Source: Pseudomonas reactans (GTDB lineage: Bacteria; Pseudomonadota; Gammaproteobacteria; Pseudomonadales; Pseudomonadaceae). Taken from it: a DNA stretch of 64,000 nt. Below are positions 27,287-38,700 of the stretch, one piece after another. Below the pieces are notes generated by a model. The model worked only from the letters and a program-made list of their open reading frames with translations. It was not told the origin of the DNA and searched no databases. Each line of letters begins with the position of its first letter. Positions within the stretch are counted from its first letter, which is position 1. The DNA is taken from NCBI RefSeq assembly GCF_013385825.1, contig NZ_JACAPG010000011.1, positions 104,077-168,076 on the forward strand, read 5' to 3'. The translations under genes were made by a program, and so were the position numbers.

Positions 27287-28519
27287 ATGGGTGCATTGAC
27301 AGGTCTGCGGGTACTGGATTTAAGCCGTGTGTTGGCCGGCCCCTGGTGTGGGCAAGTGTTGGCCGACCTTGGCGCGGAAGTGGTCAAGATCGAACGCCCG
27401 AAAAGCGGCGACGACACCCGTGCCTGGGGGCCGCCCTGGATGAAGACCGACACCGGCGAGTCGTCCGGCGAAGCTTCTTATTATCAGTCGACCAATCGCG
27501 GCAAGTTATCCGTGGCCATCGACATGGCCACGCCCGAGGGCCAGGAATTGGTGCGCGCATTGGCGGCCAGCTCGGATGTACTGATCGAGAACTATAAGGC
27601 TGGCTCCCTGGCCCGTTATGGCCTGGATTACGCGACCCTGGCCGAGATCAATCCACGCCTGGTGTATTGCTCCATCACCGGTTTCGGCCAGACCGGGCCG
27701 CGTGCCGAAGAGCCGGGTTACGACTTCATCATCCAGGGCATCGGCGGCTTGATGAGTATTACTGGCGAGCGTGATGATTTGCCGGGCGGCGGCCCGCAAA
27801 AAGTTGGCGTGGCGTTTTCCGACTTGATGACCGGCCTGTATTCCACCGTGGCGATCCAGGCTGCATTGCTCAGCCGTGAGCGCACCGGCGTTGGCCAATA
27901 CATTGATATGGCGTTGTTGGACGTGCAAGTCGCCACCTTGGCCAACCAGAGCATGAACTACCTCGCGTCGGGCAAGGTGCCGCAGCGTTATGGCAATGCC
28001 CACGCCAACATCGTGCCTTACCAGGTGTTCCGCGCCGCCGACCGTGACTTCATCATCGCCTGCGGTAATGACAGCCAGTTCATCGCCCTGTGCCAGAGCA
28101 TCGGCCTGCCGCACTTGCCGCAGGACCCGCGCTTTTGTCGCAATGCCGACCGCGTGGCCCATCGCGAAGAGATCGTCGCGTTGCTCTCGGCGCATTTCCT
28201 GGGGCGCAGCGCCGATGAGTGGGTGGCGTGCATCCATGCGTCGAAGGTGCCGGTGGGGGCGATCAACTCGATTGCGCAATCGTTGGAAGAACCCCAGGTG
28301 ATCGCGCGCAACCTGATGGTGAAGATCCCACACCCGCAGAACCCGGACTTTGCCATGGTCGGCAGCCCGATCAAAATGTCCGGCACGCCCGTGGAATACC
28401 TGCGGCCGGCGCCGAGGCTGGGGCAGCACACCGACGATATCCTCGGTGAGCGGTTGGGCTTGTCGGCGGAGCAACTGGCCCAACTCAAGGCGCGAGGGAT
28501 CGTCGAGCAGCAGGGTTAG
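27287..28519 (+). CDS. CaiB/BaiF family (type III) CoA-transferase
   Basis: A 410-residue protein with the family start [58 protein letters not shown], the catalytic aspartate in [10 protein letters not shown], and [11 protein letters not shown] at the end. Type III CoA-transferases move CoA between an acyl-CoA donor and a free acid, often a dicarboxylate. As last gene of the operon it probably activates the substrate for the dehydrogenase and hydratase. Its stop overlaps by 4 bases that of the convergent lldD. Confidence 0.92.
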   Translation: MGALTGLRVLDLSRVLAGPWCGQVLADLGAEVVKIERPKSGDDTRAWGPPWMKTDTGESSGEASYYQSTNRGKLSVAIDMATPEGQELVRALAASSDVLIENYKAGSLARYGLDYATLAEINPRLVYCSITGFGQTGPRAEEPGYDFIIQGIGGLMSITGERDDLPGGGPQKVGVAFSDLMTGLYSTVAIQAALLSRERTGVGQYIDMALLDVQVATLANQSMNYLASGKVPQRYGNAHANIVPYQVFRAADRDFIIACGNDSQFIALCQSIGLPHLPQDPRFCRNADRVAHREEIVALLSAHFLGRSADEWVACIHASKVPVGAINSIAQSLEEPQVIARNLMVKIPHPQNPDFAMVGSPIKMSGTPVEYLRPAPRLGQHTDDILGERLGLSAEQLAQLKARGIVEQQG

Positions 28520-29646
28520 ACCAGGGTAGAGCGGTCAATCTGCGCGATGGAGGTGACGCCAGTAAGCGTCATGGCCACGCGCATTTCCTTGGCGAAGATG
28601 TCCAGCAGGTTTTCCACGCCGTGCTGGCCGTCGGCGGCCAGTGCGTAGGCCGTGGCGCGACCCAGCAGGCAGGCCTTGGCGCCCAGGGCCAGCATGCGTA
28701 CCACGTCCAGCCCGGAGCGGATGCCGGAGTCCACCAGCACCGTGAGGTCGTCGCCCACCGCATCGGCAATCGGGGGCAGGGCTTTGGCAGTGGACAGCAC
28801 GCCGTCCAACTGGCGACCGCCATGGTTGGAGACCACGATGCCATCGGCACCGAAACTCACTGCGTCCTTGGCGTCCTGAGGGTCGAGAATACCTTTGATG
28901 ATCATCGGGCCTTTCCAGAAGTCGCGGATCCATTCCAGGTCTTTCCAACTGATGGAGGCGTCGAAATTGTTCGCCAGCCAGCCGATGTAGTCTTCCAGGT
29001 GCGTGGGTTTGCCCAGGTATTTGGAGATGTTGCCCAGGTCATGGGGCCGGCCCATCAACCCCACATCGAAGGCCCATTGCGGCTTGGTGACGGCCTGCAG
29101 CATACGCCGCTGTGCTGCGAACGGTCCGGACATGCCCGAGTGGGCATCGCGATAACGCGCGCCGGGCGTGGGCATATCCACGGTAAACACCAGTGTAGTG
29201 ACGCCCGCGGCTTGCGCGCGCTCCAGCGCGTTGCGCATGAAACCACGGTCCTTGAGCACATACAGCTGGAACCAGATCGCCTGCGCGCTCTGCGATGCCA
29301 CCTCTTCAATCGGGCACACCGACACCGTCGACAGGCAGAACGGAATGCCTTTGTTCGCCGCTGCCTTGGCCGCCTGCACTTCGCCACGTCGTGCGTACAT
29401 GCCGGTCAGGCCCACTGGGCTGAGGATCACCGGCATGTCCAACTCCTGGCCGAACAGTGTGGTCTTCAGGCTCAGGTTGTCCACATTGCGCAGGATGCGC
29501 TGGCGCAGGCTGATCTCGGCCAGGTCCGAACTATTCGCACGCAGCGTGTGTTCGGCGTAGGCGCCGCCGTCGATGTAGTCGAACAGGAAGCGCGGCAGCT
29601 TGCGCTTGGCGGCTGCGCGGTAGTCGGAGGCGGACGAGATGATCAT
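28516..29646 (-). CDS. lldD: L-lactate dehydrogenase (FMN-dependent, LldD family)
   Basis: About 376 residues from the ATG at 29646 ([18 protein letters not shown]); GGAG lies 10-13 bases upstream. Typical FMN alpha-hydroxy-acid oxidase motifs are [63 protein letters not shown], the catalytic-base segment [15 protein letters not shown] (His near 275) and [20 protein letters not shown]. The family oxidises L-lactate to pyruvate and feeds electrons to the respiratory chain at the inner membrane. The usual partners lldP and lldE are absent; instead a divergent LysR gene is next to it, so it may be a second copy for lactate or a related 2-hydroxy acid. Confidence 0.9.
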   Translation of the reverse strand: MIISSASDYRAAAKRKLPRFLFDYIDGGAYAEHTLRANSSDLAEISLRQRILRNVDNLSLKTTLFGQELDMPVILSPVGLTGMYARRGEVQAAKAAANKGIPFCLSTVSVCPIEEVASQSAQAIWFQLYVLKDRGFMRNALERAQAAGVTTLVFTVDMPTPGARYRDAHSGMSGPFAAQRRMLQAVTKPQWAFDVGLMGRPHDLGNISKYLGKPTHLEDYIGWLANNFDASISWKDLEWIRDFWKGPMIIKGILDPQDAKDAVSFGADGIVVSNHGGRQLDGVLSTAKALPPIADAVGDDLTVLVDSGIRSGLDVVRMLALGAKACLLGRATAYALAADGQHGVENLLDIFAKEMRVAMTLTGVTSIAQIDRSTLV

Positions 29647-29700
29647 TATTGGAGGGCTCCACAAGGCAAGGTGGCGTCAGGATAGGCAATTGTCTGGCAT

Positions 29701-29719
29701 GATAAAAACAACTTTTATC
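29701..29719. promoter_or_regulatory. Dyad in the lldD-lysR intergenic region (LysR operator candidate)
   Basis: GATAAAA (29701-29707) and TTTTATC (29713-29719) form a perfect 7-bp inverted repeat with a 5-base spacer, in the 102-base gap between the divergent starts of lldD and the LysR gene. The AT-rich interrupted dyad fits a LysR-type T-N11-A site. Confidence 0.55.
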
Positions 29720-29748
29720 GCTGGTGGTCAGTCGGCAAAGGAATACTG

Positions 29749-30672
29749 ATGAACCTGAGAACATTGCGTGCCTTTGTCGAAGTGGTGCGCCAGGGTGGTT
29801 TCTCCCAGGCCGCCGAGGTGGTGTCGCTGACCCAATCCACGGTGAGCAAGGCGGTCAAGACGTTGGAAGAGGAACTGGGCACGCCGTTGCTCAACCGCCT
29901 GGGCCACCGTAACGAACTCACCGCTGCCGGCGAAATCGCCTACCGCCGCGCTTTGGTGCTGCTCGCCGAGCGTAACGACCTGGTGGCCGAGATCAACGAC
30001 CTGCGCGGTTTAAAGCGTGGCGTGCTGCGTATCGGCCTGCCGCCGGTGGGCTGCGGTGTGCTGTTTGCGACGATGTTTGCGACCTACCGCAGCCGCTACC
30101 CGGACATCGACATCGAACTCACCGAATACGGCAGCAAAAAGCTGCGCGAATGCCTGGAAGCGGGGGAGGTCGACCTGGCGGCGCTGCTGCTGCCGGTGGA
30201 TGAAGACTTCGACTACCAACCCGTGCGCAATGAGCCGCTGATGGCCGTGCTGCCTGTCAGCCATCCGCTGGCGCACCTTAAGAGGATCGACTTCACCCAC
30301 CTGGCGGATTCGCCGTTCATCCTGTTCGAAGCCGGCTTCGCCCTCAACGCCAAGATCCTCGCAGCCTGCGAACGCAAAGGTGTCACCCCGAAAGTCACCG
30401 CCCGCAGCGGGCAGATCGACTTCATCATCGACCTGGTCGCCGCCGGACTGGGTGTGGCCTTCGTACCGCGCATGCTGGCGCACAAGCATCAACACGCTGG
30501 CATCGCTCTGATCCCGTTGGATGAACCGCACACCGACTGGCACATCGCCCTGGCCTGGCGCACCAGCGCCCACCTGCCGCCGGCCGCTTTGGCTTGGCTG
30601 GAGTTGGCCAGGGAACACGCCGATTCAACCGGTCATCCGGTTGAATCGCAACGAATGCCAGGAGATGCTTGA
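29749..30672 (+). CDS. LysR-family transcriptional regulator
   Basis: A 307-residue LysR protein: the N-terminal helix-turn-helix is MNLRTLRAFVEVVRQGGFSQ, AAEVVSLTQSTVSKAVKTLE, followed by a periplasmic-binding-like effector domain starting GVLRIGLPPVGCGVLFA. AAGGA lies 6 bases before the ATG. Being divergent from lldD with a shared dyad, it most likely controls lldD and itself; the effector could be lactate or another 2-hydroxy acid. It ends 33 bases before tRNA-Asn. Confidence 0.9.
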   Translation: MNLRTLRAFVEVVRQGGFSQAAEVVSLTQSTVSKAVKTLEEELGTPLLNRLGHRNELTAAGEIAYRRALVLLAERNDLVAEINDLRGLKRGVLRIGLPPVGCGVLFATMFATYRSRYPDIDIELTEYGSKKLRECLEAGEVDLAALLLPVDEDFDYQPVRNEPLMAVLPVSHPLAHLKRIDFTHLADSPFILFEAGFALNAKILAACERKGVTPKVTARSGQIDFIIDLVAAGLGVAFVPRMLAHKHQHAGIALIPLDEPHTDWHIALAWRTSAHLPPAALAWLELAREHADSTGHPVESQRMPGDA

Positions 30673-30705
30673 CTTATCCTTTTTAATCAGTAACATACGG
30701 CGCAT

Positions 30706-30781
30706 TCCGCGATAGCTCAGTTGGTAGAGCAAATGACTGTTAATCATTGGGTCCCTGGTTCGAGTCCAGGTCGTGGAGCCA
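30706..30781 (+). tRNA. tRNA-Asn (GTT)
   Basis: A complete 76-base cloverleaf. Acceptor arms TCCGCGA and TCGTGGA pair with one G-U; the D arm is GCTC/GAGC; the anticodon stem AATGA/TCATT holds the loop CTGTTAA with anticodon GTT at 30739-30741; the T arm CCTGG/CCAGG holds TTCGAGT; then discriminator G and encoded CCA. Its 3' end points into the accessory island and its 3' half is repeated at the other end of the island. Confidence 0.97.
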
Positions 30782-30826
30782 GATAGCGATATAAAGAGAA
30801 GCCTGCAGCGATGCAGGCTTTTTTTT
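30728..30826 (+). repeat. Left direct repeat of the island (tRNA-Asn 3' half plus terminator)
   Basis: This segment recurs at 49304-49401, offset by 18,576 bases, with only about four substitutions and a T-run one base shorter. It runs from the end of the D arm through anticodon arm, T arm, CCA and terminator. Repeats of this kind mark attL/attR of elements that integrate in tRNA genes. Confidence 0.75.
30800..30826 (+). terminator. Intrinsic terminator of tRNA-Asn
   Basis: AGCCTGCA and TGCAGGCT form an 8-bp stem with loop GCGA, followed by a run of eight T, 18 bases after the CCA end of the tRNA. Confidence 0.92.
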
Positions 30827-30952
30827 GCCTTGGATTTTTCCAAGGTGATCTAAGCAAACAGCGTGGCAGGCATGGCGCCGTTTCTGACCCTCGATTCAAG
30901 CCCAAGCAGAAATTCACTCTGTATCCACGGGGAAACAAATTTGTACATTTAA

Positions 30953-30981
30953 TTGACGCCACTATATCGCCACCATATGAT
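30953..30981 (+). promoter_or_regulatory. Sigma-70 promoter of the tpsB-tpsA operon
   Basis: TTGACG (30953-30958) and TATGAT (30976-30981) with an ideal 17-base spacer, 43 bases before the tpsB start. A 10-bp palindrome ACAAATTTGT (30935-30944) lies just upstream of the -35 element and could bind a regulator or act as an AT-rich upstream element. Confidence 0.7.
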
Positions 30982-31024
30982 CGCCGCTCAGTGATGGCTC
31001 TATGCCATGTAGAGGGATCTATAA

Positions 31025-32746
31025 ATGTGGCGTTCTGTACGCCGGACCAGGCTCGGCCTGCTGTCCGCATTTTTTTGCCTGAGCGCAGCCGGATTGGCTC
31101 AAGCCGCCACCCCGCAGAACACGCCGGGCATCACCGATCTGATTCGTGACCGTCAGGATCGTTTGCTCGAAGAGCAGCAGCGTCGCCTCGAAGAGCTCAA
31201 GGATCTACCTGGTAAAACCGTCGCGCCCACTGCGCCAATGGCCCCCGTCGACACTCGTTGCTTTCCCATCAAGACCATCGAAGTTTCCGGTGCCGACGCG
31301 CTCTCTGAAAGCGAACGCCAGGCGCTGATCCAGCCCTACATCGGCCAGTGCCTGGGCGTGCCGCAACTCAATGAGGTGCTCAAGGCCATCACTGACCGCT
31401 ACCTGGCCAAAGGACTGGTCACCAGCCGCGCCTACTTGCCACAACAAGACCTCTCCAGCGGCGTGCTCAAGATCCAGGTAGTCGAAGGCCGGCTGGAAGG
31501 GTTGAAGGGTGCGCAGGGCAGCGGCATCACCGACCGCCAACTGGGGATGAGCTTTCCAGGTAAACAGGGTGAATTGCTCAACCTGCGCGAAATCGAGCAG
31601 ATGGTCGACCAGTTGAACCGGCTGCCGTCGAACCAGGCACAGATGGAGCTGGCACCCGGCAAGGCCGTTGGGGGTAGCGATGTACTGGTAAAAAATACCC
31701 CGCAAAAACCCTGGCGCGTTGGACTGTCACGCCATAACGGCGGCCAGCGCAGCACTGGTGAACAGCAATGGGGCGTCAGTCTGGACTGGGACAATCCATT
31801 GGGCCTGGCCGACCAACTCTCCCTACGCGGCGGCCATGATGCTGTCAGTGACCACCAGAAAACCTCGCGCAACTCGATGCTCAATTACAACCTGCCGTTT
31901 GGCTGGTGGAACCTCAATTACAGCTACAGCGAGTCCGAATACCGCTCCCTGGCCCAGGCCAACAACTTCAACTTCAAGCAGTCAGGCGACAGCCAGAGCC
32001 ACCAGTTGCGCCTGGAGCGAGTCATTCACCGTGATGCGCTGAGCAAAACCTCCCTCAGCACTGGCGTGGCTTACCTGCGTACCAACAATTTCATCGAAGA
32101 CAGCAAGCTGGCCCTGAGCAGCAACCGTCTCAGCGAAGCGCAGTTCGGCATCAATCACGGTCGGCGCATTGGCGGGTCATTCCTCAACATCGACCTGGGC
32201 ATGCAGGACGGCATTGGCGCCTTCGACGCCCAGGCAAACCACAACCCACGGCCCGGCCAGGCGGATGCGCGCTACCGCAAATACACCGCGACCGTGAGCT
32301 ACCTGTACCCGTTCAAGCTGTGGGGCGAGTCGTTGAGCTTCAGCAGCCTGATGACCGGCCAGCGCAGCGAGGACGTGCTGTTCAGCCCCCAGCGCATAAG
32401 CCTCGGCGGGCAGTCGTCGATTCGTGGTTATAAGGATCAGATGCTCTCCGGCGACAGCGGCGGCTATTGGCGCAACGACCTGCGCTGGAGCCGCCCGGTG
32501 ACCTGGGCCTGGCTGCAACCCGTGCTGACCGAATACGGCACCAGCCTGGGCTACGACCAGGGCGTGATCCGCCATGGTCGCTACAACGCCGAGAAGCATG
32601 GGCGCATGAGCAGCAATTCCCTGGAACTGTTTGCACGCGGCAAGAACGTCGTGGCCACGGTGACCTTTGCACACTCTTTGGAACGACCGGACCCGATCAC
32701 GGAACGTGAAGCGCCGATCTATTTCCGCATGGATTTCTTCCTTTAA
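31025..32746 (+). CDS. TpsB/ShlB-FhaC-family outer-membrane transporter (CdiB-like)
   Basis: A 573-residue protein. A signal peptide (residues 1-28, ending GLAQAA) is followed by a charged helix rich in Glu/Arg (RLLEEQQRRLEELKDL) as in the plug helix H1 of FhaC, two POTRA domains (about 75-150 and 150-225; FPIKTIEVSGADALSESE and SRAYLPQQDLSSGVLKIQVV) and a 16-strand beta barrel. The lid-loop motif GGQSSIRGYKD lies near 465 and the last strand ends YFRMDFFL. It exports the TpsA protein encoded 33 bases downstream across the outer membrane. AGAGG lies about 10 bases before the ATG. Gene order tpsB-tpsA-immunity is that of E. coli-type cdiBAI. Confidence 0.95.
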   Translation: MWRSVRRTRLGLLSAFFCLSAAGLAQAATPQNTPGITDLIRDRQDRLLEEQQRRLEELKDLPGKTVAPTAPMAPVDTRCFPIKTIEVSGADALSESERQALIQPYIGQCLGVPQLNEVLKAITDRYLAKGLVTSRAYLPQQDLSSGVLKIQVVEGRLEGLKGAQGSGITDRQLGMSFPGKQGELLNLREIEQMVDQLNRLPSNQAQMELAPGKAVGGSDVLVKNTPQKPWRVGLSRHNGGQRSTGEQQWGVSLDWDNPLGLADQLSLRGGHDAVSDHQKTSRNSMLNYNLPFGWWNLNYSYSESEYRSLAQANNFNFKQSGDSQSHQLRLERVIHRDALSKTSLSTGVAYLRTNNFIEDSKLALSSNRLSEAQFGINHGRRIGGSFLNIDLGMQDGIGAFDAQANHNPRPGQADARYRKYTATVSYLYPFKLWGESLSFSSLMTGQRSEDVLFSPQRISLGGQSSIRGYKDQMLSGDSGGYWRNDLRWSRPVTWAWLQPVLTEYGTSLGYDQGVIRHGRYNAEKHGRMSSNSLELFARGKNVVATVTFAHSLERPDPITEREAPIYFRMDFFL

Positions 32747-32779
32747 ATTTTTACCGCCCTCTGGGCATCGAGACATGAC

Positions 32780-35700
32780 ATGGATGTTCGCCAGTTCGCC
32801 TTCCTTGCGCGCCAGCCTTCTGCAGCCGTAAAAAACCGGTCCACCTTCCTGGGCTTGCCCAAGCGCGGGTTGGCATTGGTACTGGCCAACGCCATGTTCT
32901 GGCAGCCGCTGCTGGCTCAGGCGGACGGGATTGCAGTGAGCGGGCCGGGTACCACGCTCGGACAAGCGGGCAACGGCGTACCGATCGTGAATATTGCCGC
33001 GCCGAACGCGAATGGGCTGTCGCATAACCAATTCCATGACTATAACGTCGGTGCCAACGGGGTCATCCTCAATAACTCGACCAGCCGGACCCAGTCCACC
33101 CAGCTCGGCGGAATTATCGTCGGCAACCCGAATTTCCATGGCAGCGCCGCCAGCGTCATCCTCAATGAGGTCAATGGTGGTAGCCCCAGCCAATTGCGTG
33201 GCTACACCGAAGTGGCGGGGCAGTCGGCCCATGTGATCGTGGCCAACCCCTACGGCATCAGCTGCAACGGCTGCGGTTTTATCAATACGCCGCAAGCGAC
33301 ATTGACCACCGGTAAAGCAGTCATTGAGAACGGCCAGATCAACCGCTACCAGGTTGACGGAGGCAGTGTCGCCATTGACGGTGCCGGGCTGAACGCCAGC
33401 AATGTCGATCAGTTCGAAATCATCACCCGCGCCACCACCATTAACGCGCAGATCCAGGCGAAAAAACTCACCATCGTGGCGGGGCGCAACGATGTGGATG
33501 CGCGTACCTTGAACGCCACGGCGCGTGCAGCGGACGGCAGCACGGCGCCGGACCTGGCGATTGACTCGTCGGCGCTTGGCGGCATGTATGTGGGGGCGGT
33601 GAAGCTGGTTGGGACCGAAGCAGGCGTCGGCGTAAAGCTGTCCGGGGACATGGTTGCCGGTGGCGATATCCAGATTGACGCGGCGGGTAACGTGGTCATG
33701 GGCCAAACCTCGGCCGGTACGGCAGTGGTGGTCAAAGCGGCCAGCGTAGAGGCCAAAGGCGCGGTGTATGCCGGTACTGACTTGTCGGTGAACACCCAAG
33801 GCGCACTGACCAATCAGCAAACCCTGGCGGCCAAAGGCAGTATCACGCTGGACGCCGGTGGGCGGTTGACCAACAACGGAATTATCGAAGCCGGCGTCAA
33901 TGCCGATAACACCCGCAATGCCCAAGGCGATGTGCGCTTAAAAGCGCAAAGCATCGACAACACCGGCAAGACGGTGATCGCCAGCCGTGACTTGACCATC
34001 AACACGGGTGAGTTGGCCAACCAGGGTGGCACGCTGAGCGCTCAGCGCGATGCGCAACTGACCGCCACCCAACTCGATAACCAAAACCAAGGCCGCATCC
34101 TCAGCGCGGGCAACCTCGCAATCAACGCTGATCAACTGCTTAACAGCCAACGCGGATTGGTCACCAGCACCGGCAACCTGACGGCGGGTATCGGGCAATT
34201 GATCAACCGCAGCGGTGAGCTGTCGAGCCAGGCGCAGGTCACCCTGCAATTGGTAGCGTTGGATAACGTGGCAGGCCTGGTGTCAGCCGGGCAGTCGTTG
34301 AGCCTCAACGCATCAGGTTTGATCAATAACCAGGGCGGCCGAATTGCAGGGCGTCAGACAGTACAGATCAATAGTGGCGCCCTCGACAACAGCCAAAAAG
34401 GCTCGCTCACCAGCCAAGACTCACTGACGCTGAACCTCAACCAAGGGCACTGGGATAACCGCAACGGCCAGATCAACGCCAGCGGTCAATTGACCCTTGA
34501 TAACCTCAATACGGTCGATAACCGCCAAGGGGAAATCTCCAGCACGCGGTCATTCCTCCTGGCCGCCAACCGCCTCGATAACGGCGCGGGTAAAGTGCTC
34601 AGCGACCAAGATCTGACCCTGCGTATCGCCGGTGCGATGAACACTGCTTTGGGCCTGGTTTCGGCGTCGAACCTCGACATCAACGCCGCGAGCCTGAACA
34701 ACCAGGGCGGCAAGCTGGGTGCGCGTAATCGTCTGACAGCAAACACCATAGGCCTTCTGGATAACCGCAGCGGCGAGCTTCTGGCGGCCGACCTTGCGTC
34801 CACCACGGGTGAATTGAACAACGACCGCGGCCGCCTGCAAGGTGATCGCGCCCTGATGCTCAACAGCGGTGTGGTGTCCAACCAGCGCGGGACATTGGCG
34901 GCAGGTGCAACCGCTACCCTCAATGCATCCCGCCTGGACAACAGCGCAGGCACGCTCACCAGCGACGGCGCGTTGGTCGCGGCGATCACCGGACAATTGC
35001 TCAACCAGACCGGTCTGTTTGCCGCCAAAGGTGATGCACGTCTCAACCTGGGTAACCTTGATAACCAACAGGGCACTCTCGTCGCCCATAACCTCACTGT
35101 GCAATCGAGCGGCCCGCTGAATAACCAGCAGGGCACCTTGCGCGGTGATGGCGCATTCAACTTGAACGCCGGCCACGTGGATAACAGTGAGGGCGGCCGT
35201 ATCAGTGCGGGCAAAACGCTGAACGCCAGCCTCCACGGTCTTGATCAGCATACCGATGGGCGGTTTTTCGGCCAGGGTGATGTCAGCCTCAATCTTAATA
35301 ACGGTCATTTGAATAACCAGGGTGGCACGATCAACGCCCCTGGCCAATTACTGCTGAGCAACCTCGCCAGCGTCGATAACCAAGGCGGCGAAATTTCCAG
35401 CACCCAGGCGTTCACCCTGGCCGCAGACGCCCTGAATAACCACCACGCCAAGCTCCTCAGCGAGCAGGGTTTGACCGTGCGCATCGCCCACGCACTCGAT
35501 AACACGCAAGGCTTGATCTCGGCTAAAACCCTGGATGTGCGCGCCGCCAGCCTGGCTAACCAAGGCGGCACGCTCAGCGCCGGCGATGGCTTGATCGCGC
35601 AGATCGACGGAGCATTGGATAATCGCAGTGGCAAGCTGTTGGCGCGCACGGCGTCGGTCAACAGTACGTCGCTGGATAACCGCGAGGGCCTGCTGCAAGG

Positions 35701-38700
35701 CGACGCGATGCTCTCGCTCAACAGCGTGGGCCTGATCGACAATCGCCAGGGCACGCTGTTCGCCGGGCAGGCGATGGACATCACCGCGACGCGCTTGGAC
35801 AACAGTGGCGGGAAGCTGACCAGCGACGGTCGCCTTACCGCGTTGCTCAGCGCACACCTGCTGAACCAGGCCGGTCTGTTCAGCGCAACCGGACCATTAC
35901 GGGTGAGCACGGCAAGCCTGGACAATAGCGCCAAAGGCAATATCCACAGTCAGGCGGGTGTAGACCTGGACCTGAACCACGGTCACCTGAATAACCAAGG
36001 CGGTTTGATACATGCGCCGGGCACGCTGCTACTGAGTAATTTAAGCAGTGTCGATAACCAGGGCGGGGAAATTTCCAGTGCCCAGGCCTTGGTGTTTACC
36101 GCAGGCAGCCTCGACAACCGGGGCGGCAAGTTGCTCAGCGAGCAAGGGCTTGTGGTGCGCGTTGCCAACGCGCTGGACAACACCAAAGGCTTGGTCGCCG
36201 CCACGGGGTTGGACCTGCACGCAAACAGCCTGGTTAACGCCGAAGGCCAGCTCAAAGTCCGCGATGATCTGACGCTGTCCGTCGACACGGCCCTGGACAA
36301 TCGCCACGGTGAAATCATCGGTGCTACCACCACCTTGAGCAGTATGAGTCTGGATAACAGCCAGGGGCTGTTGCAAGGGGATCGGTTACTTGACGTCACC
36401 ACCCGTGGTATCGCGATCAACCGTGGCGGCCGTTTTGTCAGCGGTCAGCAGGCGGAGCTGGCAATAGGTCAATTCGATAACCGTGGCGGCAGCGTAACGG
36501 CAGCCGGGCCGATGCAGGTAAGCGGCACGCAACTGGATAACCGCGAGGGTGGCTTACTCAATGCACGCCAGTCGCTGGTGATGAAGGTTGATCGCCTGAA
36601 CAATCAAGGCGGCGAAGTTTCCAGCCTCTCCGACCTGTCATTCAACGGCAGGCAGTTCGACAACAGCCACAAAGGTCGCCTGCTAGCGAACGGCGCACTG
36701 AGTCTGGAACTCGACCAACTGAACAACCAGCAAGGCACCGTGCGCAGTGACAAGCGCCTGACCCTGCAAACCGCCACACTGAACAACGACAGCGGCCGCC
36801 TCAGCAGCGGCGCGGCTTTGGATTTGACCGCCAGCGGCGTTCTGAGCAACCGCAGCGGCGAGCTGCTTAGCGCAATGGCGTTGACCGTGAGCAGCGCCAG
36901 CATCGACAACAGTGGCGGCAAAATGATCGGCGACGGCGCGGTGCGCATCACGACCGGTGCCTTGAATAACCAGAGCGGCGGGCGCCTCACCAGTGCCGAT
37001 CTCCTGGACCTGACGGCAGGGCAGGTGGATAACCGTTTTGACGGCCATATCGCCAGTAACAAGGCGCTGACCGCCAGCCTCGCCGGCCTGGATCAGCGCA
37101 ACGGTGGCCAGCTCTACAGCACCAGCGATTTAAGCCTGGACATGAACCTCGGCGCTCTCAATAACGCCGGTGGCCTGATCCACGCGCCGGGGCAATTGCT
37201 GTTGAAAAACCTCGCCTCGGTCGCCAACCAGCACGGCGAGATTTCCAGCGAGCGTAGCTTCGTCCTGGCCGCGCAAAGTCTGGATAACAGCGACGGCCAT
37301 GTGCTCAGCGATCAGGCGCTGACCCTCAAAGTCGACCAAGCGCTGATCAACCTCAAGGGCGTCATTGCTGCGGCAGGCCTGACTGCTCAAGCAGAACGAC
37401 TGGATAACACCAGCGGCGTATTCAGCAGTTCCAAAGACCTCGCGTTAACGTTGGGGGCCGACCTGCTTAACGACGACGGCGAAGTTTCCAGCAGCGGCGC
37501 CATAGTGGTCAACGCGATGACCCTGAACAACCGCAACGACGGTCATGTGATGGGCGACATCAGCCTCGACCTGACCACCACCGGCGCGCTGTCCAACCAA
37601 GGCGGCACCTTGGGCGCCGGCCAGCGTTTGAACGTGATCGCGGCCAGCCTGGATAACAGCCAGTCCGGCAGCCTGGCGACCGATGGCAGCCTGACGGTGA
37701 AGGTCGACGGCCTGCTTGATAACCAAGCCAAAGGTGCCGTGCTCGCCAAAGGCGTGATGGACATCCAGGCTGGGAGTGTGGACAACCGCGCCGGTCGCCT
37801 GTCCGGACAGAACCTTATGACGCTACGCAGCAATAGCTTGGACAACCGTGGCGGCGCGGTGCGCGCCAATCAGGGCCTGGACCTGCGCGTCGGCCAGCTC
37901 GACAACCGCGAAGGCGTGCTTAACAGCAAGCAAGCGCTGACAATTGCCGGCCAGTCCTTGAACAACCAGAACGGCCTGGCCAGCGCGATTGGCCCGGTAC
38001 GCCTGACCCTCGATACCGTCGAAAACGCCAAGGGGCGCATCGCCAGCCAGGATGATCTGGACGCCACGGTTGGTGTGCTGAATCAGCAGGGCGGTCAGTG
38101 GGTCGCCCAGGGCAATCTGAGCCTTAACGCTGACACTTTGGATAACCAAAACGGCGGCCTGCTCGCCGCGACAAAAGTGCTGAAACTCAAGGTCGGCAGT
38201 ACCGACAACCGCAGCGGGGAAATCTCCAGCCAGCAGAACATCGAGTTCAGCGGCACGCGTCTAAATAACAGCGGCGGCAAGTTGTTGGCCGGTACTGGGC
38301 TGGAATTGGCGATGGCCGAGGTGATCAATCAGGCCAAAGGTTTGATCTTTGCCCAGGACGCTCGGCTTACCGGCACTGCTGTCGATAACACCGATGGCAC
38401 TGTTGGCGCTCAGCGTGCTTTGGCACTTCAACTGAAGGCAGGCCTGGACAACACAGGTGGCAAGCTCACCAGCGAAGGCTCGATGGAGTTGGCAGGCCAG
38501 CGCATCGACAACACCCGCGGCAAGATTTCCAGCGCAGGACCGCTGACCCTTGCAAGCGCAGCGGCGCTAATCAACCAAGGTGGCACCGTCGAAAGCGGCC
38601 AGAACCTCACATTGACCAGTGCCAGTCTGGAGAACACTAACGGCCTGCTCAAAAGCCAAGGTCTGGCCACGGTCAACACCGGACTGTTCACCAACGGCAT

